Assembly (NCBI GenBank): GCA_003313425.1
Contig: NHZP01000041.1
Coordinates: 310,001-374,000, forward strand
Source of the DNA: Pseudopyrenochaeta lycopersici
Lineage: Eukaryota > Ascomycota > Dothideomycetes > Pleosporales > Pseudopyrenochaetaceae
Reading direction: 5' to 3'
DNA: 64,000 bases
The notes under the pieces are model-generated. The model was not told where the DNA came from, made no database searches, and saw only the letters and a program-made list of their open reading frames with translations. The position numbers and the translations under genes are program-made. Numbering within the stretch: position 1 is the stretch's first letter; each line of letters starts with the position of its first letter. Of the stretch, positions 1 through 9,689 are shown one piece after another.

Positions 1-600
1 GACTCGACATAGTCACAGATGCGCCAGGCGTATTGGAAGGCGCGGGCGTCGTCCAAAGTAGCGGGGGTACGGCCTCTTGCCACGAGCTGGGAGGAGGGAG
101 CAGTTGGGTCTTGGGCGTAGAACGGGCTGCCATACTGTCTTCATGCTCAATACCGCTTCTCAACAAGGGACCGAAGATACTCCTCTGTCATTTGCACTAA
201 CTAGCTGCGCTGAATCGACCGTAGACAGAGCTTTATTGGCATTAAATAGACCTGCCAAATCATTCACCACAACGCTCTCACCGGCAATCGTGGTGATTGG
301 AAGTGCTTTCGGTGTAGCCACCAATACTTGATCGCTATTATGCTCAGCAATCGCTTCCCCAATTTGGAATATCTGTAAACAAGAACTCTTATTGTCATTT
401 TTAGGGTTGTCTGTCTGGACTTGGAACTCTGGGTGCCTACAACGGTAACCATTGGTGCCTCGGCTCCTTTCCTGAGAGGTATGATTGGCTTCGAGGGACC
501 CCATGGAGGTGATGGGCTCCTTGATATCGATGACATTGTCGCCTGTAACTCGCACAAGTCCGCCAATGGCGGTTTTGCTTTGCGACGAAAAGTCCCTCAT
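1..600 (-). CDS. Unknown protein gene, partial, runs off the left edge
   Basis: I do not recognise this protein. Two blocks read as coding on the minus strand: 600 to 181, and 134 to the window edge, joined by a 46-bp intron (135-180) that starts GTATCT and ends GACAG and keeps phase 0. The second exon reads YGSPFYAQDPTAPSSQ and stays open to base 1. An optional 48-nt intron ending TTTACAG could also lie inside the first block, near 366-415, since its length is a multiple of three and the frame stays open either way. The ATG at 598-600 is only a candidate start; an upstream exon is possible. No signal peptide, membrane segment or known motif is visible. The splice model is inference. Confidence 0.45.
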
Positions 601-835
601 TCCCAGGAAATATTCTGTGGCGAAGCATGGTGGTGGTAGGACGCATCTCGGATAGCGGCTAGTGACGATACAATTGTTGCTCGATCGATGTGCTGCCCAT
701 TAGACATTGCATGCATGAAAGAGTATGGGAGAGGAGGCAGTATGTGGAAAGGCTGAGAACAGCGACTGCGAAATGTTGAGGTTGCCAAGGAACGAAGCCA
801 CGCGCCCTAAGAGATTGAACATGTACCAACAACGT

Positions 836-2227
836 TTAGGCTTGTAGACGTTCCACGATACGTGCCAAACTTGCCACAACTGCATCCCGGTACTCGCCCT
901 CGCCCCATTGTATGATACGGGCAAGAGCGAGAACGAACTCAGTGCAATCGCGTTGTAGGGTTGCTCTCCAGGCTCGATGCACCGTCATATGATACTTACC
1001 ATCGAGATAGTAATGGATGAAAAGTTGGTGAAGTGGTCCCTCAGTCGAGATACTGAAGACGATATGGGCAAGCGGGAAACTGGGCTCTAGATGTTGCAGT
1101 GTTTTCAGGATGTTGATAGCACAAGCCCCACCTACCGCAGCCTGGTTCTCGGCGCCCATCATGTTCCCACTCGTTGCCAAACCCTTTGCTTCAACAAGGA
1201 GGAATGGGAAGTGTAGCCCATGCTGCACAAGCTGTGGCTCGCTCAATAATTGTCCATTATCCTGCCACTCTCCAAGCAGCACCTGATGTACCTCGGTGAA
1301 GGAGTGCCGGGCAAGGCCAACAAGAATGTCAGGCTTTGGAGTCGTCAGTGGATTGCTTGAGTCGGGGTCTTCGATCGTAGAGACTGCCGTAGTCTCACTG
1401 ATAGCTGTTGCAGTTTCGCTAGGTTCAGTTGGGGAGGGTGGCCTGGTAAAATTGAAGCTCGCCAGGGCCGTCGCCGAAAGATCAACTGCTGGACTCAGCC
1501 GAGGCGTTGCGAATGACAACAGGTCTTGGAGTGATGGTGGTTGTGGTTTGAGCTCTGTTCGCCACGGCTTGTCCGATGCGCTGGTCGCGAGCGTGTTCCG
1601 CGCGAATAGCTTGACGAGACGCCGAAAAACACCTTCGAGCAGCGCACTCTTCCACTCAGCCTCGCCCTTGGCGTCTCTTGCCAGTTCCCGACAATGATAT
1701 AGGTAGTCATTGGCGATTTCTCTGACTCGTTCTTTCAGCTCGGCGGGGATGCCCTTGAGCTCGCTCGCGTTGTCGTATGCATCCCCAACGATGTGACAGC
1801 GAAGCACATCGATGTCTGTAGGCGGGTCGAACATGTGGTCAATGTAGACATGGGCGCGCGCCATGCCATTCTGTCGATATTCAGAGCTCTTCTTCGTTGG
1901 GCTCGCCGAACGCACCCGCACGGTAGCCTTGCGAGCGCGCCGCTGGCTCTGGCTCGTGCGGTCTGACATGCTACCGCTGTAAGCCACGTCGCATGCCCAA
2001 TCGCGAATCGATTGTGCGCGTGCAGAGCAGATGCACTGCTTTTGATGCTCTTGTGATGGTTCTTGTTGGTTATCGACGGGACGCGAATCTGGCGTGCGGG
2101 GCGAACTTGGGCGGCGTTGCGAGGTATTCTCTTCGGGCCGACTGGTGCGACAGCGTTTCTGTGTAAAAGATTGTACCTGGCTTCCGCAAAGACTCGCGGT
2201 GTCTGGCGAGGAAAGTTGGCGCTTCAT
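836..2227 (-). CDS. DUF7924-like protein with PD-(D/E)XK nuclease-like core
   Basis: A single-exon protein of 463 aa. The first 120 residues are basic and Ser/Pro-rich and probably disordered. A helical middle section follows, then a Ser/Thr/Pro-rich linker around residues 235-290. The C-terminal third carries KPDILVGL near residue 299 and LLVEAKG near residue 346, followed by GAENQAAVGGA. An Asp before a strand ending E-x-K is the pattern of the PD-(D/E)XK nuclease superfamily. The arrangement matches the widespread fungal DUF7924 family, whose function is not known to me. No premature stop or frameshift is seen, so the gene looks intact. Nuclease activity is inference from the motif only; such folds can also be catalytically dead. 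Confidence 0.7.
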   Translation of the reverse strand: MKRQLSSPDTASLCGSQVQSFTQKRCRTSRPEENTSQRRPSSPRTPDSRPVDNQQEPSQEHQKQCICSARAQSIRDWACDVAYSGSMSDRTSQSQRRARKATVRVRSASPTKKSSEYRQNGMARAHVYIDHMFDPPTDIDVLRCHIVGDAYDNASELKGIPAELKERVREIANDYLYHCRELARDAKGEAEWKSALLEGVFRRLVKLFARNTLATSASDKPWRTELKPQPPSLQDLLSFATPRLSPAVDLSATALASFNFTRPPSPTEPSETATAISETTAVSTIEDPDSSNPLTTPKPDILVGLARHSFTEVHQVLLGEWQDNGQLLSEPQLVQHGLHFPFLLVEAKGLATSGNMMGAENQAAVGGACAINILKTLQHLEPSFPLAHIVFSISTEGPLHQLFIHYYLDGKYHMTVHRAWRATLQRDCTEFVLALARIIQWGEGEYRDAVVASLARIVERLQA

Positions 2228-2675
2228 TACAGACTCTTCGGTTCTTGCATGTTGGTGTTTGAGTGCTTGTTTACCGGTTGCTGGGGGCTGCCAGCGGAAA
2301 GATCATCTTGCTACGCCCCAAGCCAACGCCACCGTGTCTGTGCGTACCGATACACGTGCTGCGCGGGAGAACACCAAAACATCTCTCACTGTAATTACCA
2401 CCACCCCCATTTCCGACATCCTAACTCCTTCCACGCGATGCGCACGTTTTGACCCTGAATCGGGTTGCGATCCCTACTTCCATGCGACTACCACGGAAGA
2501 GGCCTAAATCCCGTCGCAGCCCCCTTGTTGCGCTACTTTCGGCCTTAGCTCCAGGCCAACCCCCTAAAACAGGTGTCTCTTAAACGTTTCTTCAACGTGG
2601 CCCAGAACACTTTTCCACGCAGACATTTAATACACGGCTGGGTAAAACCAAGAACAGTTGAGTCAGATCACGTGG
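2228..2675. other. Intergenic, nothing recognised
   Basis: This stretch holds the presumed 5' flank of the minus-strand gene ending at 2227. The open plus-strand frames here resemble no family and overlap that gene's start. I see no inverted repeat, LTR-like terminus or RNA gene. Confidence 0.5.
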
Positions 2676-3494
2676 CTAAACTGAAACCTCGAAAGAGTTA
2701 TCAACAGCATATTCTTCGTCTGATGTTGAAAGGTCCCCGTATGCCGAGATTCCATTTTTTCCGAATGTAGCAATTTGAGCATCCAAATGTCCTCGGACAC
2801 TTTGGAGTTCATCGTGATCTAATACGGATTGCTTGAAGGTAACGAAGTTGCGGGAGCCCCACTCAATCTCGGATACTACATGGGTCGCTACGTCGGAGTC
2901 TAGAAGGCTGAGTGCAATACAGTCCTTCACATCTTCGACCTGAAAGTTGATAGCTTCTTTCTTTGTGTTGATATGATACGCGAGCGAACGTTGTACGGTT
3001 AAACTACTGAGTCGTTTTGAAGACAGATACCGGCCCGAGCCGTTCACATTCCAAAGCTTTGCAAGGAAGCTTGCCCCAAGTTCTCCATTGATATCCATAT
3101 CTTCGAATTTACATTGGTATGTGTCGAGTTGGCAGTACTTCAAGTGAGTGCCATGTATATCAGAGGTCGTGATAGCTGACGGGGGAGGTGTTAGCCGGGT
3201 TAGCACTGATTGTGGGATGAACGTGTCCGTGCGCGCATCGTAAAGTGTCCCAATTGGGTATGATTGTCCAAGGGCTGGCCGTTTGATGATGTTCGCCATT
3301 ATTGGTAGCAATTGGAATACGAATTGTGGACTCTGTCGACGTAAATAGAGGAGCTTCCAAAACGAGAGCGTTCTCTGCGTGCGCTCGCAAGGGCGGTCGA
3401 CAATCACGGCCGTATTGCTGAAGTTGTCGAGAAGCCTAGCTGTGTAGCTTGGTATCGAGTCGAAGACCTTTGTGAAGGATGTAAGCACGGTCAT
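2676..3494 (-). CDS. SNTX/MACPF-like N-terminal domain protein, probably truncated
   Basis: The frame is 272 aa from the ATG at 3494. The recognisable domain begins at MANIIKRPALG, whose Met is about 65 residues in (near base 3300), so that internal Met is the more likely start. The motif PIGTLYDARTDTFIP followed by a polar segment resembles the start of the perforin-like N-terminal domain of the stonustoxin (SNTX) family. Homologues of that domain occur in many filamentous fungi, in proteins with no proven toxic role. Family members are normally much longer; here the frame stops about 200 residues after the motif with no C-terminal domain visible, so this is either a short paralogue or a truncated copy. 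No signal peptide is seen. The assignment rests on one motif block. Confidence 0.5.
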   Translation of the reverse strand: MTVLTSFTKVFDSIPSYTARLLDNFSNTAVIVDRPCERTQRTLSFWKLLYLRRQSPQFVFQLLPIMANIIKRPALGQSYPIGTLYDARTDTFIPQSVLTRLTPPPSAITTSDIHGTHLKYCQLDTYQCKFEDMDINGELGASFLAKLWNVNGSGRYLSSKRLSSLTVQRSLAYHINTKKEAINFQVEDVKDCIALSLLDSDVATHVVSEIEWGSRNFVTFKQSVLDHDELQSVRGHLDAQIATFGKNGISAYGDLSTSDEEYAVDNSFEVSV

Positions 3495-4046
3495 TGTAAA
3501 GGCTAGGGCGGTACGACAATACTCAAGAATCTACTTCAAGACTGGTATGATAGCATTATTCTTAGGAATACTTATTCAATCTATTATGCCCCCTATCAGC
3601 AATACGTATGTTGTGCTTTCATCAACTCCTTTCTAATCGATATTATCTGACGCATTGGTGTTCCGCCCGACTGAACTAGGTATTTCGCAAACGTTTTCTC
3701 TACGTGCTCGAGAACGCTTTCCATGCAGCTGTGTTGCATGTACACCCGTCGTGTTGTTCAGTAGGCCAGGGGCTGCTGTACTCAGTGATCGGAATGGTCT
3801 GGTATATACCGCCAAGACCTGGTATGGTTTGAGGAGATATCAAACCTTGTCCAATAAAAAGACGGGAAATTCTCTAACAAGTTGACTCCTCTACCTCTGC
3901 TAGATTCGCTCATAACCATCAAGTTATTTGATTTGATATATTAGAACTTACCACCATCTCAATTATGCTCTCATCAGGTACTCCATCTGGCGTCTGAAGC
4001 GGTCGAGCAGCTGCAGAACAAGCCGCAGTGGCTAGATGACCGAAAC
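3495..4046. other. Intergenic region between divergent genes
   Basis: The region separates the minus-strand SNTX-like gene from the plus-strand bZIP gene and so probably holds both promoters. The short frames seen on both strands look like noise. No repeat or transposon terminus was recognised. Confidence 0.5.
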
Positions 4047-4562
4047 GTGCAGGCTCTCCAGAACTATCAACCGCGGCGAGCAGACCCGCAACAGCACTTC
4101 CACCAGGATTCACCAGGTTGTGCTTCCAAACGCCGCTGCACCTCAAAGCCAGCTCCAATTAATCGGAGCCCATCCCCTCCGCCGAAGCGCAAGAGTGGCC
4201 GACCGAAGTCACAGCCCCAGGTGATTGAAGCCCGCACCGCCGACGGTTTCCCGTTTCAGGTGTCAGCGGCTCGCCAAACCTACCTCGAGAAGAACCGCGT
4301 CGCAGCACACAAGTGCCGTATGCGCAAGCAGGCATACATCAACGGGCTCGAAGGCCGCGCTCGGGAGTACCCAAACAAGAACAAGTTACTTAGGGAGAAC
4401 GTCGCTCTACTGCGCGAAGAGGTGCTGGAGCTGAAGAGCGAAGTGCTGTGGCACGCTGGATGTGGATTCTGGCTCGTTGAGGAGTACCTTGCGCAACGCG
4501 TTGACGACCTACTCGGTACTAAGGAAGCTGCGAGCATGACCGGATCAGGAAAACGAAGTTAG
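4047..4562 (+). CDS. bZIP transcription factor
   Basis: A 171-aa protein predicted to bind DNA as a dimer in the nucleus. Residues 79-98 form a basic region (YLEKNRVAAHKCRMRKQAY) with the N-x2-A-A-x-K/R-C-R pattern of the ATF/CREB-like bZIP class. A leucine heptad follows to about residue 133, ending LKSEVLWHAGC, typical of fungal Atf-like zippers. The first 75 residues are Pro/Ser/Lys-rich with a basic patch (PPPKRKSGRPK) that may serve nuclear import. The protein is short compared with stress-type Atf1 proteins (roughly 400-500 aa) and lacks their N-terminal domains. Whether the ATG at 4047 is the true start or an upstream exon exists cannot be settled here. No damage is seen. Confidence 0.75.
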   Translation: MQALQNYQPRRADPQQHFHQDSPGCASKRRCTSKPAPINRSPSPPPKRKSGRPKSQPQVIEARTADGFPFQVSAARQTYLEKNRVAAHKCRMRKQAYINGLEGRAREYPNKNKLLRENVALLREEVLELKSEVLWHAGCGFWLVEEYLAQRVDDLLGTKEAASMTGSGKRS

Positions 4563-4962
4563 ACGCACAGCCTAGCGATCAGCACGATGAGGCCGAGTAA
4601 ACTCCTGCGCATGCCGAGTGCAGACTTGCCATCGAACCGGACGACCAGCGAATCTCAGCATCAGGAAGATCACAGCGGACTCGATCTACTTGAGGACATC
4701 GATGGCAAGATAGAGAGCCCGAGTGTCTGAGCTGGGGGCTTCCACAATATGAATCAATGGCGTAGATCACTTCTCGACATACCTGGGTGTTTTGGCGTTA
4801 CGAATGGGACGTAGATCATTCTTTCAACTTTCAACGATTGTATGATACCCGCCATTTCGCCGGGCGCAAGCGGTCCTCCAGCTGCACCGGCGCACCGTTG
4901 CGCCTACCAAGCGAACCTGTTCGAGCTCTCCAATAAAGGGCGGAAGGGCGACAGCAAATCGG
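4563..4962. other. Intergenic, possible decayed 5' part of kinase
   Basis: No intact frame is recognised. Because the kinase-like homology begins abruptly at about 4963, part of this stretch may be its eroded upstream coding region, but I could not align it by eye. Confidence 0.35.
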
Positions 4963-5633
4963 GTGCATCGTCGCGTCATCGTCCGTGACTATGGGAAGGC
5001 CATCTACAAAGCAAGCTCCCGGACTAGTCTTCTTGCTGCGTTGGAAGGCTGCGTCGAAGGATACGAGTCGTTGCACACACTAGCCGGTATGCTACAATGC
5101 GATATCTCACCGAACAACCTCATGATGAACGAAGTGGATGATAACCCCTCCCGGCGCGCGTTCTTAATCGACCTCGACCTTGCCATCAAGGAGCAGCGGG
5201 AGAAACCTTCAGGAGCACGAGGGAAGACCGGCACACGAGCGTTCATGGCAATTGGGATGCTTCTAGACGACTAACTGCATTTCTTTATGCAAGATCTGGA
5301 ATCGTTCTTCTGGGTGCTCTTCTGGATATGCATTCACTATGATGGGCCAAACAAAGAGAGGGTGGTGCCACAGTTCGAAAATTGGAATTATATCGGCACG
5401 GAAGAGCTTGTAAAATAAAGAAAGGCAAAGTGGGTGACGAGAGAGATTTCCTTACGGCGGTGGAAGAAAACTTCACACCATATTTTCAGCCGTTGATCCT
5501 TTACGTCAACAGATTGCGGAGGAAGGTGTTCCCTGGTGGTGGGAGGTGGAGAGATCTAAATCCAAAGCTGTAACTCGAGATGAAGGAGATACTTCGGGCA
5601 GCGCGGGATGACTTGAAGCTATTAGAGGGATAA
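4963..5633 (+). pseudogene. FunK1-type fungal protein kinase, C-terminal fragment
   Basis: Three successive frame pieces read as one FunK1-type kinase C-terminal lobe. RDYGKAIYKASSRTSLLAAL leads to MLQCDISPNNLMMNE, which holds the catalytic-loop D-x4-N, then FLIDLDLAIK, the DFG-equivalent DLD. After an in-frame TAA at 5272-5274 the same frame continues FMQDLESFFWVLFWICIHYD. The frame then shifts near 5400 to ERDFLTAVEENFTPYFQPL and VNRLRRKVFPGG. Another TAA at 5572-5574 is followed in frame by LEMKEILRAARDDLKLLEG and a stop at 5631-5633. The N-lobe is missing. At least two stops and one frameshift make this a pseudogene. The family is strongly expanded and often decayed in fungi. Confidence 0.75.
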
Positions 5634-5824
5634 GAAGATGTATCATCAGCGTTTCGGGAACTATGATGTACGATACGAAAGGGGCGGGTCATGGATGAAT
5701 CTTATTTCTCAATTTCATGCTGCGTGCGTCGAGTGGCAAATTGCCGCACTCTAATCACCCGTCTAACCTATATGCGATGTGGTACATAATGCTAGGGGAT
5801 TCATCCAAGCTTATCCGGGATATC

Positions 5825-5829
5825 GACGA
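5825..5829. repeat. Target-site duplication, left copy (GACGA)
   Basis: The five bases GACGA directly precede the left LTR and recur at 11062-11066 directly after the right LTR. This is the 5-bp duplication expected of Ty3/gypsy integration and fixes the element borders. Confidence 0.9.
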
Positions 5830-6002
5830 TGTGAGCGGTCTCTAGTAACTGGATTCCAGCTATCTAGTCCAGATGCTATCTACAACCAAGATAGGAAGAA
5901 AAGAGGAGAATTGGGTGCCACGCGAGGTACAAAGTTTTCCGTGCACGAGCCGTATATCCGTGCACGACGGCGCAGCCTCGAGCACTGGCCTAGCCCGTTA
6001 CA
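5830..6002 (-). repeat. 3' LTR of the gypsy element (173 bp)
   Basis: On the plus strand it starts TGTGAGCGG and ends CCGTTACA, and it matches 10889-11061 base for base by eye. The segment at 5881-5892 is complementary to the primer-binding site next to the other LTR. Confidence 0.93.
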
Positions 6003-6023
6003 TTACCCCCCTCCTCCCTTTCT
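6003..6023 (-). other. Polypurine tract of the gypsy element
   Basis: On the minus strand this reads AGAAAGGGAGGAGGGGGG then TAA, directly against the 3' LTR. It is the expected plus-strand primer. The tract also encodes the last residues of pol, and the pol stop codon is the final triplet before the LTR. Confidence 0.8.
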
Positions 6024-9000
6024 GCGCGTCTTCGTCCATAGCTTCCATGCCTCAGTCTTACGCACATTCTCAACTGGCTCCCAGGTTGGGTCCGCATAGT
6101 CAACCCACTTCACACGTGCTTCTTTAAAGTGTCTTCGGCCCCGCCTTGTAGCCCTTTCGTCTAATATTCGCTCAACTAGCCAGGCTTCCTCTCCGTCAAT
6201 AAGTAAGGGCCCTGGTTGGCTGTCCCCAGTCTTCTGGGATGGGAGGGGATCGTTTGGTGCAGGCCGTAGTACATCAACGTGGAAAACGGGATGTATCCTA
6301 CCAGGAACGTCAAGCTTATATGCGTGGGAGCTAACTTGTCGTACAACTCGGTACTTGCCATGCAACCAGTCTAGCTTCTTCGAGGGTCTTGATGTTTTTA
6401 CATTCCTCAGGTTAAGGAATACCCAGTCTCCCTCCTTGTACTGCGGTGCTGCTGTTCGGGTTCTGTTAGCTTGGTGTTGTTGTTTCTCCTGTGCCATAGC
6501 TATTGCAGCTTGGGCCCATTCTGTTGCGTCTTGAAGTCTTTTAAGGAAATCTTCTGCTAGTACTTCGCCATCCTTCTTTGTTCGGTCCTGGATTGTGCGC
6601 TCTTCAACAAGCTGTATTGGCTCGTTATGGTATCCGTGCATAAAGAAAAAAGGGCTTAGTCCTGTAGATGATGCCTCTCGGTTGTTGATCGCTCCCATAA
6701 TAATAGGCAGGAGTGTTGACCAGTTCTCCTGCGTGTAGGTTGCCCAAATGCGAATCATCTTCTCAATCTCTTGGTTCATCCGTTCAGTAGCACCATCAGT
6801 TTGTGGGTGATAAGCAGTTGATAGTCGTTGCTCGATATTTAAGAGTCTGCAAAAATATCTCCATAGATCGCTGACAAATTGAGGGCCTCTATCGCTCGTG
6901 ATTGCAGTAGGGATGCCATGAATTGGGTAGTGGCGTTCAAAGAGCCTTTGTGCGACTGCTTCAGCGGAGAGATCGTGCATACTCTCTAGTTCTACTCCTT
7001 TTGTAAGCCGATCTGTCAGAACCATGCAGCTTGGAGCATTGTCTCGCCCTGATAGCGGCAAGTCCGTGATAAAGTCGATGGAGATTTCCCCCCAGATACG
7101 TTCAGGTATTGGCATTGGCTTGAGGAGGCCCTTCTTCGTCTCCCTCCATATAGTGTTTCTCCCGCACACTTCGCAGTTTCGAACAAATTGTCGCACGTCA
7201 CTCGCAGCACCCGACCAAAAGAACTGCCTTGATAGGATTGCGTAGGTGAGATCTCTCCCAGGGTGTCCAGTAATATGCGAGTCGTGGATATTTTGAATGA
7301 TCTGGGTGCGTAGTGGTTCGCAATTTGGAATCCAGATCCTTCCTCGAAATCGTAGCAAGCCTCTCTCGTCCACGGAGCATTCCGCCATGCTTACGGATTT
7401 CTCTTTCTGCAGATCTACTGGAAGGTTTCTCTCTTTGCGTATTACCAGGGTAGTGAGCTCTCGGTAGAGTTTGTCCTGCTGTCGACTCTTATGCCATAGT
7501 TCTTGCATTTGGTCATCTTCGAACAGTCGTACACTCTTCGCAAAATCGATATTGGTTAGTGATGAGGCGAGAGATAGGACTTGAGTGTTCCTGAGGTGCT
7601 TATTCTGAAAGAGCCGTTTGAACCGAGATCGGAGGCGTTCGTCGTCATAGTTGGCGGGCAGGTCCTGTTCTCGTCGTGACAATGCGTCAGGCTTTCCCAT
7701 CATCTTCCCGGGCTTCCATTCGAGGGTGAAGTTGAACCTTGAGAGGAATTCTGACCAGCGCACTTGTCTCTCTGATAGTTGTCTCTCAGTGTAAAAGTAT
7801 TTCAGGTTCTTGTGATCAGTTAAGATAGTGAAGTGCTTAACCATGTGCAACTCTGGCTCCCAGGCTTCCAAACAACGGACGATAGCAAGGAGCTCCTTAT
7901 CGTGGATTGGGTAATTAGCTTCTGTCGCTGAGTGCTTCTTAGAATAATAAGCAACAGGTTGCCAATTGCTGTTCTTGTCCTTCTGTAAGAGTAAGCCACC
8001 AGTAGCGTGTCCAGACGAATCTGCTTCCAACAAGGTCTCCTTTTCTGGATCAAAATGAGCCAATATTGGTGCTGTGATAAGGAGCTCTTTGATCTTCTCA
8101 AATGCTTCTTGACACGCTTCGTCCCATCGGAAGGGGACGTCCTTTCTTGTTAGATTAGTGAGGGGTTCAGCGATATCGGAGAACTCTGGTATAAAAACTC
8201 GGTAAAAGTTGGCGAATCCAATAAACCCTCGTACGGCCTTCACGGACGATGGCGTGGCCCAATCACGTATGGCGGCAATCTTGTCGGGGTCAACTCGTAT
8301 TCCGACTTCTGCCTCAATAATGTATCCAAGGTATTTGACTCTCTTAGTTTCGAACTCACACTTGTCAATATCAATCTGGAGTCCGGCGTCCATCAGACGT
8401 TGAAGGACTCTTCCAACCTTCTGCCGGTGGTCTTGGAGGGACCCTGAGGAGTAAATCAGGATGTCGTCGATGTATGCAGATACAAAGTCGTCCAAGTAAT
8501 CCTGCAGAACACTATTTATATACCGCTGAAAGGCAGCGGGTGCTCCTGTTAATCCAAAAGGAACTACGCGCCATTCGAACAATCCGTATCTCGTCCGGAA
8601 GGCTGTTTTCCATTCTTCTCCTTTCGCTAGTCGTATCTTGTGGAATGCTGCAATGACGTCAAGCTTCGTGAACCATCGCGCCTTCGCTACGTTTCTCAAT
8701 GTTTCAGTGAACAACGGGAGTGGGTAGCGGTCCTTCTTAGTGATGTTGTTCAGGCCACGATAGTCTACGCAGAATCGGACTCCTCCTCCGGGCTTTTTGA
8801 CCATTAACACTGGCGCGGCAGCCGGCGAGTTGCTGGCTCGAATGAACTCTTTATCTAACAGCTCAGTGAGAGTCTTCCTTAATACGAGCAGTTCTTCTCG
8901 GCCCATGCCGTAGAGAGGTCCCCAAGGAATCGTTTTTTCAGATCCGTTCTGGTCTTTCTCAATCTCAATGTGCAGATCGACACCCTCCCTGTGAGGTGGT

Positions 9001-9683
9001 AGCTTCTCCGCTAGGTGCTGATCAAAAGCCTTCAACCACTTCTGGTAATGAGGTGGCAGTTTGACCTTAGGGTCCGATCGTTTGCGTGGCTTCAGAGCTT
9101 TCTCGATATCTGCGATCGAGACAGCGTATACTCCTGTATCAAGATTGATACCTTCCTGTCGGTTCTTCCTACGATTTCTTCTTACTTCAGCCAGAAACGC
9201 ACTAGCTATAAGTTGTGCGGCCTTGAACTGGGGCGGCCTGCGCAACGTCTTCTTGCGGTTCCAAACGCGGATGCCAGACACGCCGATGTCCAAGCAGCCC
9301 CGTCTTGTAGAGATAGTGACATCAGCATCTTCTAGCCATGGGTTTCCGAGGATTAGGTCGTACGTGAGGCCAGGGACTACGTAAAAGAAGATGCGCTCCT
9401 GCTGGTGTCCATCTATATCGATTGAGGCGTAGGTGATAGTGTTCAGGATTGTCGTTGATTCTGCGTTCTTCCCTGCGGCTCCTTCTAACCGGCGCGGTGC
9501 TATCTTCAACGATGGCAATCTCAGAGATTGAAAGAGTCGTTCACTTATAGCGGAGTAGCAAAGGCAGCCTGAGTCTACGAGACCGGTAACGAAGTCAGTT
9601 CCATTAAGTCTAACGTCCACTAAAAAGGGGTCACCGTCCATCTTTGCTCTTCCTTCCTCTTTCCATTCTCTCTGAGCTGCCAC
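6003..9683 (-). CDS. pol: Gypsy pol: protease, RT, RNase H, integrase, chromodomain
   Basis: About 1226 aa without interruption. Order of domains: an aspartic protease with LVDSGC around residue 37; reverse transcriptase with FCVDYRGLNN and the catalytic YIDD near residue 403; RNase H; integrase with an HHCC finger (GHPG then CEVCG), the catalytic core (ISIDFITDLP near 868, TSDRGPQF, YHPQTDGATERMNQ); and a C-terminal chromodomain (LVERILDER then VKWVDYADPTWEPVENV) that marks it as a chromovirus and probably steers integration to marked chromatin. The first codon of the open stretch is GTG, not ATG, and it lies in the gag frame two codons after gag's UAG. Pol is therefore most likely made as a gag-pol fusion by stop readthrough. 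Confidence 0.92.
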   Translation of the reverse strand: MAAQREWKEEGRAKMDGDPFLVDVRLNGTDFVTGLVDSGCLCYSAISERLFQSLRLPSLKIAPRRLEGAAGKNAESTTILNTITYASIDIDGHQQERIFFYVVPGLTYDLILGNPWLEDADVTISTRRGCLDIGVSGIRVWNRKKTLRRPPQFKAAQLIASAFLAEVRRNRRKNRQEGINLDTGVYAVSIADIEKALKPRKRSDPKVKLPPHYQKWLKAFDQHLAEKLPPHREGVDLHIEIEKDQNGSEKTIPWGPLYGMGREELLVLRKTLTELLDKEFIRASNSPAAAPVLMVKKPGGGVRFCVDYRGLNNITKKDRYPLPLFTETLRNVAKARWFTKLDVIAAFHKIRLAKGEEWKTAFRTRYGLFEWRVVPFGLTGAPAAFQRYINSVLQDYLDDFVSAYIDDILIYSSGSLQDHRQKVGRVLQRLMDAGLQIDIDKCEFETKRVKYLGYIIEAEVGIRVDPDKIAAIRDWATPSSVKAVRGFIGFANFYRVFIPEFSDIAEPLTNLTRKDVPFRWDEACQEAFEKIKELLITAPILAHFDPEKETLLEADSSGHATGGLLLQKDKNSNWQPVAYYSKKHSATEANYPIHDKELLAIVRCLEAWEPELHMVKHFTILTDHKNLKYFYTERQLSERQVRWSEFLSRFNFTLEWKPGKMMGKPDALSRREQDLPANYDDERLRSRFKRLFQNKHLRNTQVLSLASSLTNIDFAKSVRLFEDDQMQELWHKSRQQDKLYRELTTLVIRKERNLPVDLQKEKSVSMAECSVDERGLLRFRGRIWIPNCEPLRTQIIQNIHDSHITGHPGRDLTYAILSRQFFWSGAASDVRQFVRNCEVCGRNTIWRETKKGLLKPMPIPERIWGEISIDFITDLPLSGRDNAPSCMVLTDRLTKGVELESMHDLSAEAVAQRLFERHYPIHGIPTAITSDRGPQFVSDLWRYFCRLLNIEQRLSTAYHPQTDGATERMNQEIEKMIRIWATYTQENWSTLLPIIMGAINNREASSTGLSPFFFMHGYHNEPIQLVEERTIQDRTKKDGEVLAEDFLKRLQDATEWAQAAIAMAQEKQQHQANRTRTAAPQYKEGDWVFLNLRNVKTSRPSKKLDWLHGKYRVVRQVSSHAYKLDVPGRIHPVFHVDVLRPAPNDPLPSQKTGDSQPGPLLIDGEEAWLVERILDERATRRGRRHFKEARVKWVDYADPTWEPVENVRKTEAWKLWTKTRRKGGGG

Positions 9684-9689
9684 GTAGTC

